This document shows, piece after piece, positions 34,166 through 42,175 of a stretch of 64,000 nt of DNA (position 1 is its first letter; each line of letters starts with the position of its first letter). The stretch is from Collinsella sp. An268 (GTDB taxonomy: Bacteria; Actinomycetota; Coriobacteriia; Coriobacteriales; Coriobacteriaceae). Under the pieces are notes generated by a model that searched no databases, was not told the DNA's origin, and worked only from the letters and a program-made list of their open reading frames with translations. The stretch lies in contig NZ_NFJH01000009.1 of NCBI RefSeq assembly GCF_002159765.1, forward strand, positions 48,336-112,335, written 5' to 3'. A program made the position numbers and the translations under genes.

Positions 34166-34263
34166 TCCAACGGACGGGGCGGGGATAACGGCGAATCGGC
34201 GGTTAGCTGGGCGCCGTGTGGAGGTCGTGGCGGCGCGGCGCGCCCTTCTCGACCTCCCGGTGA

Positions 34264-34414
34264 GGGGGTTATTCATTCTAGTGCCTACTTTACGGAGGGC
34301 ACCGCGAGTAGCCGTGATTTCGAGCACGCCTCTGACCAGCCCTTTCTTTGGAGCATCGCGTGCTTTCTACCTTGAGGAAGGGCGCCAAAGTAGACACTAG
34401 AATGAATAACCCCC
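34264..34414. repeat. 151-bp inverted-repeat (MITE-like) element, copy 2
   Basis: It begins GGGGGTTATTCATTCTAG and ends with its reverse complement; the terminal repeat extends ~27 bp to TAGTGCCTACTTT. It has the same length and terminal sequence as copy 1 at 18909, while the interior has diverged but keeps blocks such as CGCGA-GTAGCC and CTCT-ACC. Both copies are followed by TGT on the right and preceded by GA on the left. Non-coding. Confidence 0.75.
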
Positions 34415-34540
34415 TGTATCCCTGCGTCGTTCCTTCAGTTTCCGGTGGAGAGAAGCGAAAACAGTGGTTGACGAGCTGAAACCTGGAGTCGACTCAAAGG
34501 GAATATCTTGCCTCGAAGGTTTGAACGAGGAGGTATCGCT

Positions 34541-35008
34541 ATGCGTAAGGTATTGGTTGCGTATTTCTCGGCAAGTGGGACGACGGAGCGTGTCGCAGGC
34601 GACATCGCGCGCGCGACGGGCGGCGATCTGTATGAGATCGCACCGCAGGAGCCCTATACGGCGGCGGACCTCGATTGGAGGAACCCGCAGAGCCGCACCT
34701 CTCTTGAGCATGCGGATGACGCCTGCCGACCGGCGCTCGCCGTCGAGCTGCCCGATACGGCGGGGTACGACGCCGTGTTTGTAGGCTTTCCCATCTGGTG
34801 GTACGTCGAGCCGCGCATCGTCGACACATTTGTCGAGGGGGCGGACCTCGCCAACAAGGTGGTCATCCCCTTCGCCACTTCGGGTGGGAGCGGCATCGGC
34901 CGGGCGGAAGAGCGCCTGCACGGGCTCTGCCCGGGCTCCGCATGGCGGCCGGGCAAGTTGCTCAACGGTGTTGATGCCGGCGCGTGGGCGGGCGGGTACG
35001 CGCTGTAG
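34541..35008 (+). CDS. Flavodoxin-like protein
   Basis: A 155-residue flavodoxin-fold protein. The FMN phosphate loop is FSASGTTERVA (residues 8-18), followed by the PIWWYVEPRIVDTF aromatic segment and PFATSGGSGIG. It is likely an FMN electron carrier or quinone reductase. ATG 34541 follows GAGGAGG. It is directly followed by a truncated flavodoxin-family fragment and a truncated DUF362 fragment, so it may be the intact survivor of a larger redox cluster. Confidence 0.9.
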   Translation: MRKVLVAYFSASGTTERVAGDIARATGGDLYEIAPQEPYTAADLDWRNPQSRTSLEHADDACRPALAVELPDTAGYDAVFVGFPIWWYVEPRIVDTFVEGADLANKVVIPFATSGGSGIGRAEERLHGLCPGSAWRPGKLLNGVDAGAWAGGYAL

Positions 35009-35019
35009 GGGAGGTGCGT

Positions 35020-35139
35020 ATGCATATCGTCATCTTGCAGGGGAGCCCTAACGCCAAGGGGTCGACCGCCCTCATGGTCGATGAGTTCAGCCGCGGCGCG
35101 CGCGAGGCGGGGCACGACGATGGGATGCTCCCATCCTAA
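35020..35139 (+). pseudogene. N-terminal fragment of an FMN reductase/flavodoxin-family gene
   Basis: A 39-residue ORF reading MHIVILQGSPNAKGSTALMV then EFSRGAREAGHD matches the first strand, phosphate loop and helix of NADPH-dependent FMN reductases, which are normally ~180-200 residues. It stops at TAA 35137 after a non-homologous tail. GGGGAGG precedes the ATG, so it may still be translated. It appears to be the residue of a deletion. Confidence 0.7.
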
Positions 35140-35154
35140 CGATCGGAGGTACGA

Positions 35155-35352
35155 ATGGCAGCAACCGTATACTTCACCCGTGACGTTTCGCCCGAGAGCG
35201 TGGTGGCGCTCTATCGCAAGCTCGCCATTGAGCTTCCTGGCAAGGTGGCCGTAAAGGTTCACTCCGGCGAGCGCAGCAACCAGAACTACCTCACGCCGGA
35301 GTTTTGGAAGCCGATGGTGGATGAGGTCCATGGCACCATCGTGGAGTGCTAA
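35155..35352 (+). pseudogene. N-terminal fragment of a DUF362 gene
   Basis: Sixty-five residues beginning MAATVYFTRDVSPESVVALY and containing VAVKVHSGERSNQNYL match the N-terminus of DUF362 proteins (normally 300-400 residues). The frame ends in TAA immediately after GTIVEC, where homologues continue with Asn-Thr. Downstream sequence in other frames does not continue the family. GGAGG lies before the ATG. It is a decayed relative of the intact gene at 915. Confidence 0.7.
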
Positions 35353-35380
35353 CGCACGGGCACCCCTCGACGCGGGGCGT

Positions 35381-35569
35381 TTAGGCCAAAAGGTAACGGC
35401 GGCGCTTGCTCTGGGCGGGCGCCGTCGCTCGTATATAGCCCGCTTCAAGGAGGCTCCGCATGTCGCGCCGAACGGTCGCGACGTTGATGTCGAGCTCCTC
35501 CGAGATCTCGTTGATGCTTGCTGGGGTGGTGCCGTATCGCGGGGCGCGGGTGGGTGGTGCTAGGCGCAC
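35381..35569 (-). pseudogene. Small HTH fragment or orphan HTH protein
   Basis: Up to 62 residues from GTG 35569. The recognisable part is ASINEISEELDINVATVRRD then MRSLLEAGYI, a winged-helix of the DeoR/Rrf2 style, followed by a basic end (SKRRRYLLA). It begins inside the end of the LysR gene (10-bp overlap) and lacks any effector domain. Its position among truncated genes suggests a remnant, but a functional mini-regulator co-transcribed with lysR cannot be excluded. Confidence 0.45.
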
Positions 35570-36450
35570 GAGCCTTTGAGCTCGTGTAGAAACAGCCGCG
35601 CGGTATGGGGCAGCGCCACACCGCGTTTCCATGCGACGTCAATAACCGAGGTTGCAGGTGGATAGAGCAGCCGGAAGGCGAGGCCGGTGTCGCCGCCCGT
35701 CGCCGTGATGCTCTCGTGGCTGATCAGGCGGCACATGCCCTCGCGAACAAATACGGCTGCGTTGTAATTAAGGTTGAAGGTGCCGGCGATGTCGAGCTCC
35801 GCAGCGTTTTCGCCAAACCAGGTGCCGAGGATACCGGCGGGCGCGTTGTCGCGGCAGAAGCGCTCGGGCAGCAGGATGGGCAGGTCGCAAAGGTCGGCGG
35901 GGCCCACGGTCTCTTGGGCGCAGAGCGGGTCGTCGTCGCGCATGAGCACGCCCCACGCGTCGGTGGGGTGCAGGCGCAGGTGGTCGTAGCGGTCGATATC
36001 GGTGTAGGACATGAGGACGGCAAAGTCGTCCACCCCGTGCTCGAGGCGCTCGATGAGGTCGATGGCGGTGCCGCTGTGCAGATGGAAGCGCACGCCGGGG
36101 TACCGGGCGCGAAACGCGTGGGCGGCGCGGGCGACGACGCTTATCCCCTCGCTCTCGCCAGCGCCGATGTGGATGTCGCCGGCAACGATCTCGTCGGGTT
36201 GGGTAAAGTCGGCAGTGGTCTGATCAGCGAGCCCCACAATCTCCTCGGCGCGCCGGCGCAGGTAGAGACCGCGCTCGGTAGGGGTGACGCTTCGGGCGTG
36301 ACGCTCGAGGAGCGGCGTGCCGAGCTCGCGCTCGAGTGCGGCGATTTGGCGCGAAAGCGCCGGCTGGGTGACGTGCAGTACGTCGGCGGCGCGCGACATG
36401 GTTCCCTCTTGGCACACGGTGAGAAAGTAGCGCAGCGTACGGAGTTCCAT
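35560..36450 (-). CDS. LysR-family transcriptional regulator
   Basis: A 296-residue LTTR with N-terminal HTH (LRYFLTVCQEGTMSRAADVL, HVTQPALSRQIAALE) and effector-binding domain. It is paralogous to the regulator at 28312. ATG 36450 is preceded by AGGTGA. It is divergent from the cyclophilin-like/AEC carrier operon, with ~130 bp of AT-rich DNA between, the classical arrangement for LysR control of a transporter operon. Confidence 0.92.
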   Translation of the reverse strand: MELRTLRYFLTVCQEGTMSRAADVLHVTQPALSRQIAALERELGTPLLERHARSVTPTERGLYLRRRAEEIVGLADQTTADFTQPDEIVAGDIHIGAGESEGISVVARAAHAFRARYPGVRFHLHSGTAIDLIERLEHGVDDFAVLMSYTDIDRYDHLRLHPTDAWGVLMRDDDPLCAQETVGPADLCDLPILLPERFCRDNAPAGILGTWFGENAAELDIAGTFNLNYNAAVFVREGMCRLISHESITATGGDTGLAFRLLYPPATSVIDVAWKRGVALPHTARLFLHELKGSCA

Positions 36451-36584
36451 GGGGCATCACCTATAACAGACACTCATAACGCACTATAAGACATAAGCAA
36501 TAGTATTTTATCTTGGCGAGCTGCACAATGGAGCGGACAGACAAAGCGAGCAAGAACGGATTCGTCCAAGAGGGGGTGGATACG

Positions 36585-36989
36585 GTGCGCATCACGGTTG
36601 CCATGGACGGTTGTGCGGTAGCGGGAGAGCTGAACGACACGCTGCCCGCCCACGCTCTCGCAAGGCTCCTGCCGCTCGACCTCACCTTTATCGGGACGGG
36701 CATCGCGCTGTGCGCGCCTCTGCCGGTCGAGCTCCCTTGGGACGACGCGCCTATCCATTGCGGTTGGCGCGACGGAGACATCAACTACAGCGTGCAGGGC
36801 AGGTGGCTCGCCGTGCTCTGCGGCGACGAGGAAAACTCTGGCCGTTACGGCGGTCAGTGCACCATAGGCCACATCGAGGGCTCGCTCGAACGCCTGGGTC
36901 GCCTGACGGGCGCGCACGCCGCCAGAATCGTGCGCGCATCTGGCTCGGCCATGGCGGACGAGGGAGCGCAACGGGAGGCGACCGCATGA
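36585..36989 (+). CDS. Cyclophilin-like fold protein
   Basis: A 134-residue cyclophilin-like beta-barrel protein of the small bacterial family often annotated as DUF4198-independent cyclophilin-like. It opens VRITVAMDG and has AGELNDTLPAHALARLLPLDLTF-type strands, GDINYSVQGRWLAVLCGDEE and IGHIEGSLERL. Peptidyl-prolyl isomerase residues are not evident. GTG 36585 is chosen for AGAGGGGG 8 nt ahead; an upstream ATG at 36528 has no good ribosome site. Its stop overlaps the AEC carrier ATG. A second family member lies at 43091. Confidence 0.7.
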   Translation: MRITVAMDGCAVAGELNDTLPAHALARLLPLDLTFIGTGIALCAPLPVELPWDDAPIHCGWRDGDINYSVQGRWLAVLCGDEENSGRYGGQCTIGHIEGSLERLGRLTGAHAARIVRASGSAMADEGAQREATA

Positions 36990-37960
36990 CAGAGATAGCT
37001 TCGACCCTCGGGAGCATGCTCTCCCTCATCATCGTGACGCTCATGGGCTACATCGCGGCTAAGGTGGGATTTCTAACCGCGGACATCCGACCCAAGATAT
37101 CGGGCCTCATCTTCAACATCACCTTGCCCTGCACCATTCTCGCGTCGGTGGGGGAGGTCGATCCCGCCACGGGGACGGACGCCATCACCTGGTCGCTCGT
37201 GCTGGGAGCGGCCCTCTTCTTTGTGATGCTCGCCGCCGGGGCCTTAGCCAACCTCGTGCTGCGCACGCCGCGCGGAGAACGCGCGCTGTACCTCTGGATG
37301 AGCGTGCTTACCAACACGGGTTTCATCGGGTTTGCGGTGCTCGAGTCCATCTTTGGCGGGGCATCTGTGTTTCTTGGGAGCATCTTTATCGCCATCTCTA
37401 ACGTGTTTATCTATAGCATCGGCGTCGCGGCGCTGCGCTCGGGCTCGACGCATGCCGAGAGCTCCGCGCACGGTGGTGCCCGCCGCAGGCGCACCGTCGA
37501 CGTCCGCGGCATGCTGAAAGATATGCTCAACGTTCCGCTCGTGGTGAGCCTGGTCGCCATGGTGATCTTCTTCGCGGGAATCCCCGTGCCCGCGCCCCTC
37601 ATGCGGGCGGCGGATATGGCGGGCGGCATTACCTCGCCGCTCGCCATGATGCTCGTGGGCCTCTCCATCGCCGACGCCCATCTGGGCGCCGTGCTCCGGC
37701 AGGGGCGTCTCTGGGTCTTTACGCTCGTCCGGTTCCTGCTCGCGCCGCTCGCCGCGTACCTGCTGCTGGCTCCCGTGGTGCCCAGCGAGCTCGCCCTCGG
37801 CGTCTTCACGGTCATGCTCGCCATGCCCACGGGGTCCATGGCGGCGCCCATTGCGGCCACCTATGGGCGGGACGCCGAGCTTCCCGCTCAGGGGACCATC
37901 GTCGCCACGCTCGCCTCGTTTGCCATTGTGCCGGTGCTCATGGTGGTGATGCGCATGTGA
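36986..37960 (+). CDS. AEC-family (auxin efflux carrier) transporter
   Basis: A 324-residue membrane transporter with ten hydrophobic segments and a central basic loop (GARRRRTVDVRG). AEC signatures: FNITLPCTILAS, NTGFIGFAVLESIFG, and the C-terminal MPTGSMAAPIAATYGRDAE. Bacterial AEC proteins export malate, malonate or amino-acid-like anions. ATG 36986 overlaps the previous stop (ATGA) and follows GGGAGG. Likely controlled by the divergent LysR. Confidence 0.9.
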   Translation: MTEIASTLGSMLSLIIVTLMGYIAAKVGFLTADIRPKISGLIFNITLPCTILASVGEVDPATGTDAITWSLVLGAALFFVMLAAGALANLVLRTPRGERALYLWMSVLTNTGFIGFAVLESIFGGASVFLGSIFIAISNVFIYSIGVAALRSGSTHAESSAHGGARRRRTVDVRGMLKDMLNVPLVVSLVAMVIFFAGIPVPAPLMRAADMAGGITSPLAMMLVGLSIADAHLGAVLRQGRLWVFTLVRFLLAPLAAYLLLAPVVPSELALGVFTVMLAMPTGSMAAPIAATYGRDAELPAQGTIVATLASFAIVPVLMVVMRM

Positions 37961-38033
37961 CGGGGCGGGTGCCGCTCCCCGGAGGCCGCCTCGCCCTCGC
38001 GTCTGGTCGAGGCGGTGCGTCTCGGAGGAGCCC

Positions 38034-38064
38034 TTCACCTGGAGCGTACTCAAGGTTTTATCAT
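38034..38064 (+). promoter_or_regulatory. MerR-type promoter/operator
   Basis: TTCACC (-35, 38034-38039) and TATCAT (-10, 38059-38064) are separated by 19 bp. The spacer holds the dyad CCTGGAG-CGTA-CTCAAGG (38038-38055). An over-long spacer with a central dyad is the hallmark of MerR-family-activated promoters. No MerR gene is in the window. Confidence 0.55.
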
Positions 38065-38114
38065 GGTCCACAGGCAGGCCGGCGCCTCCGAATACCGGCA
38101 GAATAGGAGCAGAA

Positions 38115-38867
38115 ATGGCAGTAAAGCAGACAGCCGGGCGCAATCAGCTGGGCGTGGTGGCGCCCAAGTTCGCCGAGCTCAACGACGATGTGCTCTTTGG
38201 CGAGGTGTGGGCGCGCGAGGACAAGCTCCCGCTCAAGATGCGCTCTATCGTGACGGTGGTGACCCTTGTCGCCAAGGGTATGTTCGACAGCTCGTTCGAG
38301 CACCATCTCATGACCGCCAAGGCCAACGGCGTTACGCGCGATGAGATTGCCGAGATCCTCACCCACGAGGCGTTCTACGCCGGCTGGCCCAACGCGTGGG
38401 CGGCGTTCCGCATGGTCCTCAAGGTCTATGGCGCCGAGGAGGACGAGGGCGCGCAGGCGAGTTTCAAGCCGATGTTCGGCATGGGCCAGCCCAACGATGC
38501 CTTTGCGCAGTATTTCATCGGCAACTCGTATCTCAACCCGCTGACTTCGGCCGATACCGCGGGAGTGGCGCTCTCCAACGTCACGTTTGAGCCGGGCTGC
38601 CGCAACAACTGGCACATCCACCATGCCGACAAGGGCGGCGGCCAGGTGCTTATCGTCACCGACGGCCGTGGCTGGTACCAGGAGTGGGGCAAGGAGCCGC
38701 AGCTGCTCGCCCCCGGCGACGTGGTGGTCATCCCCGAGGGCGTCAAGCACTGGCACGGCGCCGCGGCAGACAGCTGGATGAGCCACATCGCCTACGGCGT
38801 GCCGGGTGAGAACTGCTCGAACGAGTGGCTCGAGCCGGTAAGCGACGACCAATATCCGCAGGCATAG
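38115..38867 (+). CDS. Carboxymuconolactone decarboxylase-cupin fusion protein
   Basis: A 250-residue two-domain protein. Residues 30-110 are a CMD/AhpD-like helical domain (EDKLPLKMRSIVTVVTL, HHLMTAKANGVTRDEIAEIL). Residues 150-240 are a cupin with the metal motif NWHIHHADKGGGQVLIV and PEGVKHWHGAA. The AhpD CxxC pair is absent, so peroxidase activity is unlikely. Fusions of this type are common in gut anaerobes near reductases. It is preceded by the MerR-type promoter and stands alone. Confidence 0.88.
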   Translation: MAVKQTAGRNQLGVVAPKFAELNDDVLFGEVWAREDKLPLKMRSIVTVVTLVAKGMFDSSFEHHLMTAKANGVTRDEIAEILTHEAFYAGWPNAWAAFRMVLKVYGAEEDEGAQASFKPMFGMGQPNDAFAQYFIGNSYLNPLTSADTAGVALSNVTFEPGCRNNWHIHHADKGGGQVLIVTDGRGWYQEWGKEPQLLAPGDVVVIPEGVKHWHGAAADSWMSHIAYGVPGENCSNEWLEPVSDDQYPQA

Positions 38868-39077
38868 ACACGCCGGAGCGGGCGGCGCCGGGCGGGGTTT
38901 GGGTAGCCCGCCCCGGTGACGGCAGACGGGGGTGCTCGCTGCATGTCGCGGCGGGCACCCCATCGTTTTTTGCATGTGCGCGGCCCCTCAAAGCCTGCTC
39001 CTCGGCTTCGGGGGGTACGATAGCTGCGCAGACGAGACGAGGGGCCGCACGCGTTGCGGCGTGCGGGAGGCGATGGT

Positions 39078-39377
39078 ATGGCAGAGGCGCAACCGACGGA
39101 AGGGACGGCGCGCTACCGGTTCTTCAACCATGCGGCCTGCGAGTTCTATCCCTGCCACGATATGCCGCCCGAGGATCTCAACTGCCTGTTCTGTTTCTGC
39201 CCGCTGTACGCGCTGGGTCCTGCGTGCGGCGGCGCGTACCGCTACGTGGGGGAGCACCGCGACATCAAGGACTGCAGCGCGTGCACGCTGCCCCATCGGC
39301 GCGAGAACTACGACTACCTGATGAGCCGCTATGCGGAGATACAGAAGCTGGCGGCGCCGCCTGCGGCAGACGCATAG
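39078..39377 (+). CDS. Cysteine-rich small domain protein
   Basis: A 99-residue zinc-binding protein of the cysteine-rich small domain family. FFNHAACEFYPCHDM, LNCLFCFCPLYALG and DCSACTLPH provide eight cysteines in the conserved order. In other bacteria the domain accompanies cobalamin/CobD genes, but none is here. ATG 39078 follows GGGAGG by 7 nt. It is convergent with the YdcF gene. Confidence 0.85.
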   Translation: MAEAQPTEGTARYRFFNHAACEFYPCHDMPPEDLNCLFCFCPLYALGPACGGAYRYVGEHRDIKDCSACTLPHRRENYDYLMSRYAEIQKLAAPPAADA

Positions 39378-39458
39378 GGGCGCGCCGGCGGGTCGGGCTG
39401 GCCTATGCCCGGGGCGCACTGCCGGGGCGGGCGCCCAGATGGCGTGCCCACCCGACCG

Positions 39459-40211
39459 CTACATGGTGTTCCGCAGCTTGTTTTTGACGAGGGCGGCAAC
39501 CTCGCGCAGCACGTTGTTGGGCAGGTACCACCTGCGTGACGGGGCGGGGATGCCCCAGGCGTGCGCGTAGCCGGCGTGCCGGGCGATAGCGAGGGCGCGA
39601 TACAGATGGAAGTCGTTGGTGACGATGCCCACGCGTTCGCGCGCGGGGTCGATGAGCCGCCCGGTGCGAGAGAGGTTCTCCGCCGTGGTGGTGGACTGCG
39701 CCTCGGCGAGCACGCGGTCGGCGGCGATGCCGCGGTCGAGGAGCCATGCGCGCATGGCATGTGCCTCGGAGCAGGGTTCGTTCGGCCCCTGGCCGCCGGA
39801 TACGATCGCCCTCGTGCGGGGGTGCGCGCGCAGGTAGGCGAGGGCGCTCTCGAGACGGCGACGCAGGGAGCCGGACGGGGTGCCGTCCGCGCGCACTTGG
39901 GCGCCGAGCACGATCAGATAGGCGAGGTCGTCGGGCGGTTCCCGGTGGGCGAGGGTCATGATGCGCCAGCCGACGGCGCCCACCGCGGCGACGCCGAGGA
40001 CAAGGGCTGCGGCGACGATGCGCTGCGCGGTGCGCACGAGAGGCTCGGCATGCGATCCGTCCTGCGCGATGAGGCCTGCCGCACCCGCGATAAGCAGGAC
40101 GGCGGCGAGGGCATACCAGACGCGGTAGAACGATGAGCCGGAGCGCAACCGCATGATGCTCGCGCCGTAGAGCGCGCACGCGGCGCCGGCGCAGATGAGG
40201 GCGATGCTCAT
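39459..40211 (-). CDS. YdcF/DUF218 family membrane protein
   Basis: A 250-residue protein. It has three N-terminal hydrophobic helices (1-20, 30-50, 65-88), then a DUF218 domain: YLIVLGAQVRADGTPSGSL, AIVSGGQGPNEPCSEA, STTTAENLSRT and VGIVTNDFHLYRA. This is the SanA/YdcF/ElyC fold linked to envelope or vancomycin-tolerance functions. ATG 40211 follows GGAGG. Confidence 0.9.
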   Translation of the reverse strand: MSIALICAGAACALYGASIMRLRSGSSFYRVWYALAAVLLIAGAAGLIAQDGSHAEPLVRTAQRIVAAALVLGVAAVGAVGWRIMTLAHREPPDDLAYLIVLGAQVRADGTPSGSLRRRLESALAYLRAHPRTRAIVSGGQGPNEPCSEAHAMRAWLLDRGIAADRVLAEAQSTTTAENLSRTGRLIDPARERVGIVTNDFHLYRALAIARHAGYAHAWGIPAPSRRWYLPNNVLREVAALVKNKLRNTM

Positions 40212-40375
40212 GGGTTGCCTCCTTTTGGGGTGCGCGTGCCGGCGGCCGTCGCTTGTGTTTGGGCGGCCCGCGGTCTCGGTGGTGCGTGCGTGTCGCCGGC
40301 ATCGGGGTCACCCTGAGATATACCCCGTGGGCACACTATGCTTACTAGCTATAGCAAGCCATACGATATAGGTCT

Positions 40376-40404
40376 TTTACATGGAACGAGAGGGCTTCTA
40401 GTAT
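40376..40404 (+). promoter_or_regulatory. Promoter of the amino-acid ABC operon
   Basis: TTTACA (40376-40381) and TAGTAT (40399-40404) are 17 bp apart, about 20 bp upstream of the cysteine-rich first gene. The leader is very short, so regulation would act on the ORF itself or on DNA upstream, where a partial dyad (GCTT..AAGC, 40341-40360) is seen. Confidence 0.6.
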
Positions 40405-40426
40405 AGCTGTCAGAAAGGAGAATGCC

Positions 40427-40714
40427 ATGGGCGACTTAAGTTCTGACGTCGAGCGCTGCCTCTGCGACTGCGCTTGCGATGCCGAGCGCGTCCAGCGGGC
40501 GAAGTGCTCGTGCGAGGAGGGCCGCGCCCGCGAGGCCAAGCGGGTGCTCCTCTCCGAGCGCCAGCGCCTGCTCGACGAGGTGCACAAAAGGCAGCGCGGC
40601 ATCGATGCCATCGACCATATGCTGCATCGGGTGAGCTGCGAATGCGTCCCGCGAGGTGCGGAGGCAGCGGGTACTGGCTCCCCTGCGACGGACGAGGTGA
40701 GGCGCGATGGATAG
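40427..40714 (+). CDS. Cysteine-rich small protein heading an ABC operon
   Basis: A 95-residue protein of no recognised family with eight cysteines in three clusters: RCLCDCACD (11-19), KCSCEE and VSCECV. Between the clusters lies a charged helix (RAREAKRVLLSERQRLLDEV). AAAGGAG precedes the ATG. Its stop lies 8 bp inside the permease gene, so the two are translationally coupled. It could be a metal- or thiol-binding regulator, or a cysteine-sensing leader for a sulfur-amino-acid transporter; both are inference. Confidence 0.65.
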   Translation: MGDLSSDVERCLCDCACDAERVQRAKCSCEEGRAREAKRVLLSERQRLLDEVHKRQRGIDAIDHMLHRVSCECVPRGAEAAGTGSPATDEVRRDG

Positions 40715-41381
40715 CGCGACGCTCGAGCTCCTCGTCGATGCGCTGCCCAAGATCTTTATCGCGGGCGTGACGGTCACCCTACCCCTGGCGCTGGTCTCGT
40801 TTGCCATCGCGCTCGTCATCGCGACGGCGGTGGCGCTCGTCCAGTACGCCCGCGTGCCGGTGTTGCGCCAGGTGGCGCGCTTCTACATCTGGGTCGTGCG
40901 CGGCACCCCGCTTTTCGTGCAGCTCTACATCGTGTTCTTCGGGCTGCCGGATCTGGGCATCACCCTCGACCCGTTGCCGACGGCGATCCTCGTGCTCTCC
41001 ATCAACACGGGCGCCTATTCGGCCGAGACCATGCGCGGCGCGCTCGAGAGCGTTCCGGCGGGCCAGGTGGAGGCGGGCTACTGCGTCGGGATGAGCTATC
41101 TGCAGGTCATGCGGCGCATCGTGCTGCCCCAGGCGCTTCGCACGGCGTTTCCGCCGCTGTCCAACGAGCTCATCTCGCTCGTTAAGGACACGTCGCTCGC
41201 CTCGGGCATCATGGTGACCGAGATGTTCCGCGCCACGCAGGAGATCGTCAGCCGCGAATGGGTCACCATGCCGCTGTATCTGGAGGTCGCCCTCGTGTAC
41301 CTCCTGTTCTCGACGGTGCTTACGTGGTTGCAGCGCGTAGGTGAGCGCAAGCTCGCCGCGCAGGGTATGGAGAGGGGGTAG
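40707..41381 (+). CDS. Polar amino-acid ABC transporter permease
   Basis: A 224-residue HisM/TcyB-type permease with five hydrophobic helices. It has the N-terminal GVTVTLPLALVSF, WVVRGTPLFVQLYIVFFGLP, and the EAA loop EAGYCVGMSYLQVMRRIVLPQALR that contacts the ATPase. It forms a homodimer in the membrane. ATG 40707 overlaps the preceding cysteine-rich ORF. The ATPase gene follows 3 bp after the stop. Confidence 0.93.
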   Translation: MDSATLELLVDALPKIFIAGVTVTLPLALVSFAIALVIATAVALVQYARVPVLRQVARFYIWVVRGTPLFVQLYIVFFGLPDLGITLDPLPTAILVLSINTGAYSAETMRGALESVPAGQVEAGYCVGMSYLQVMRRIVLPQALRTAFPPLSNELISLVKDTSLASGIMVTEMFRATQEIVSREWVTMPLYLEVALVYLLFSTVLTWLQRVGERKLAAQGMERG

Positions 41382-41384
41382 ACC

Positions 41385-42140
41385 ATGGCCGAGATGCTCA
41401 GGTTAGAAGACGTCCACAAGGCGTTCGACCAAACCGAGGTTCTGCACGGCATCGATCTCACGGTTGCCAAAGGCGAGGTCGTAGCGGTGCTCGGCCCCTC
41501 GGGGTCGGGTAAGACCACGCTTCTGCGCTGCGCGAACTTCCTCGAGCGGGCAGATGCCGGCACGCTCACGCTGGCGGGCGAGACCATCGACCTCGCCCAT
41601 GCGACGCGGCGGCAGATCGCGGCGGTGCGCAAGCGGACGGGCTTTGTGTTTCAGGGCTACAACCTCTTTCGCAACCGCACGGTGCTGGGCAACGTGACCG
41701 AGGGGCTTATCATCGCGCGCAACGTGCCGCGTGCCGAGGCGGAGGCGCGGGCCCGCGAGGCGCTGGCGCATGTGGGAATGGCCGACCGCTGCGATGCCTA
41801 CCCGGCCGCCCTCTCCGGCGGCCAGCAGCAGCGCGTCGCCATCGCGCGCGCTCTGGCGACCGCCCCCGAGATCATCTACTTCGACGAGCCCACCTCGGCG
41901 CTCGATCCGGAACTCACTGGCGAGGTGCTCGCCGTCATGCGGCGCCTCGCCGAGGACGGTATGACGATGCTCGTCGTGACGCACGAGATGAGCTTCGCGC
42001 GCAATGTGGCCGACCGCGTCGTCTTTATGGAGGGCGGCTCCGTGGTGGCCGATACGCCGGCGCGTGACTTTTTTGAACATCCCGCAAATGACCGCGTGCG
42101 CGCGTTTCTGCGCACGGTCGACGTGACGATGCGGGATTAG
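41385..42140 (+). CDS. Polar amino-acid ABC transporter ATPase
   Basis: A 251-residue GlnQ/TcyC-type ATPase. It has Walker A GPSGSGKTT, Q loop FQGYNLF, signature ALSGGQQQRVAIARAL, Walker B IIYFDEPTSALDPE and H loop VVTHEMSFAR. It energises uptake with the permease upstream and the lipoprotein downstream. Confidence 0.95.
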   Translation: MAEMLRLEDVHKAFDQTEVLHGIDLTVAKGEVVAVLGPSGSGKTTLLRCANFLERADAGTLTLAGETIDLAHATRRQIAAVRKRTGFVFQGYNLFRNRTVLGNVTEGLIIARNVPRAEAEARAREALAHVGMADRCDAYPAALSGGQQQRVAIARALATAPEIIYFDEPTSALDPELTGEVLAVMRRLAEDGMTMLVVTHEMSFARNVADRVVFMEGGSVVADTPARDFFEHPANDRVRAFLRTVDVTMRD

Positions 42141-42175
42141 GACGCGGGCGGCTGCCCGCAGGAAAGGATTACCTC

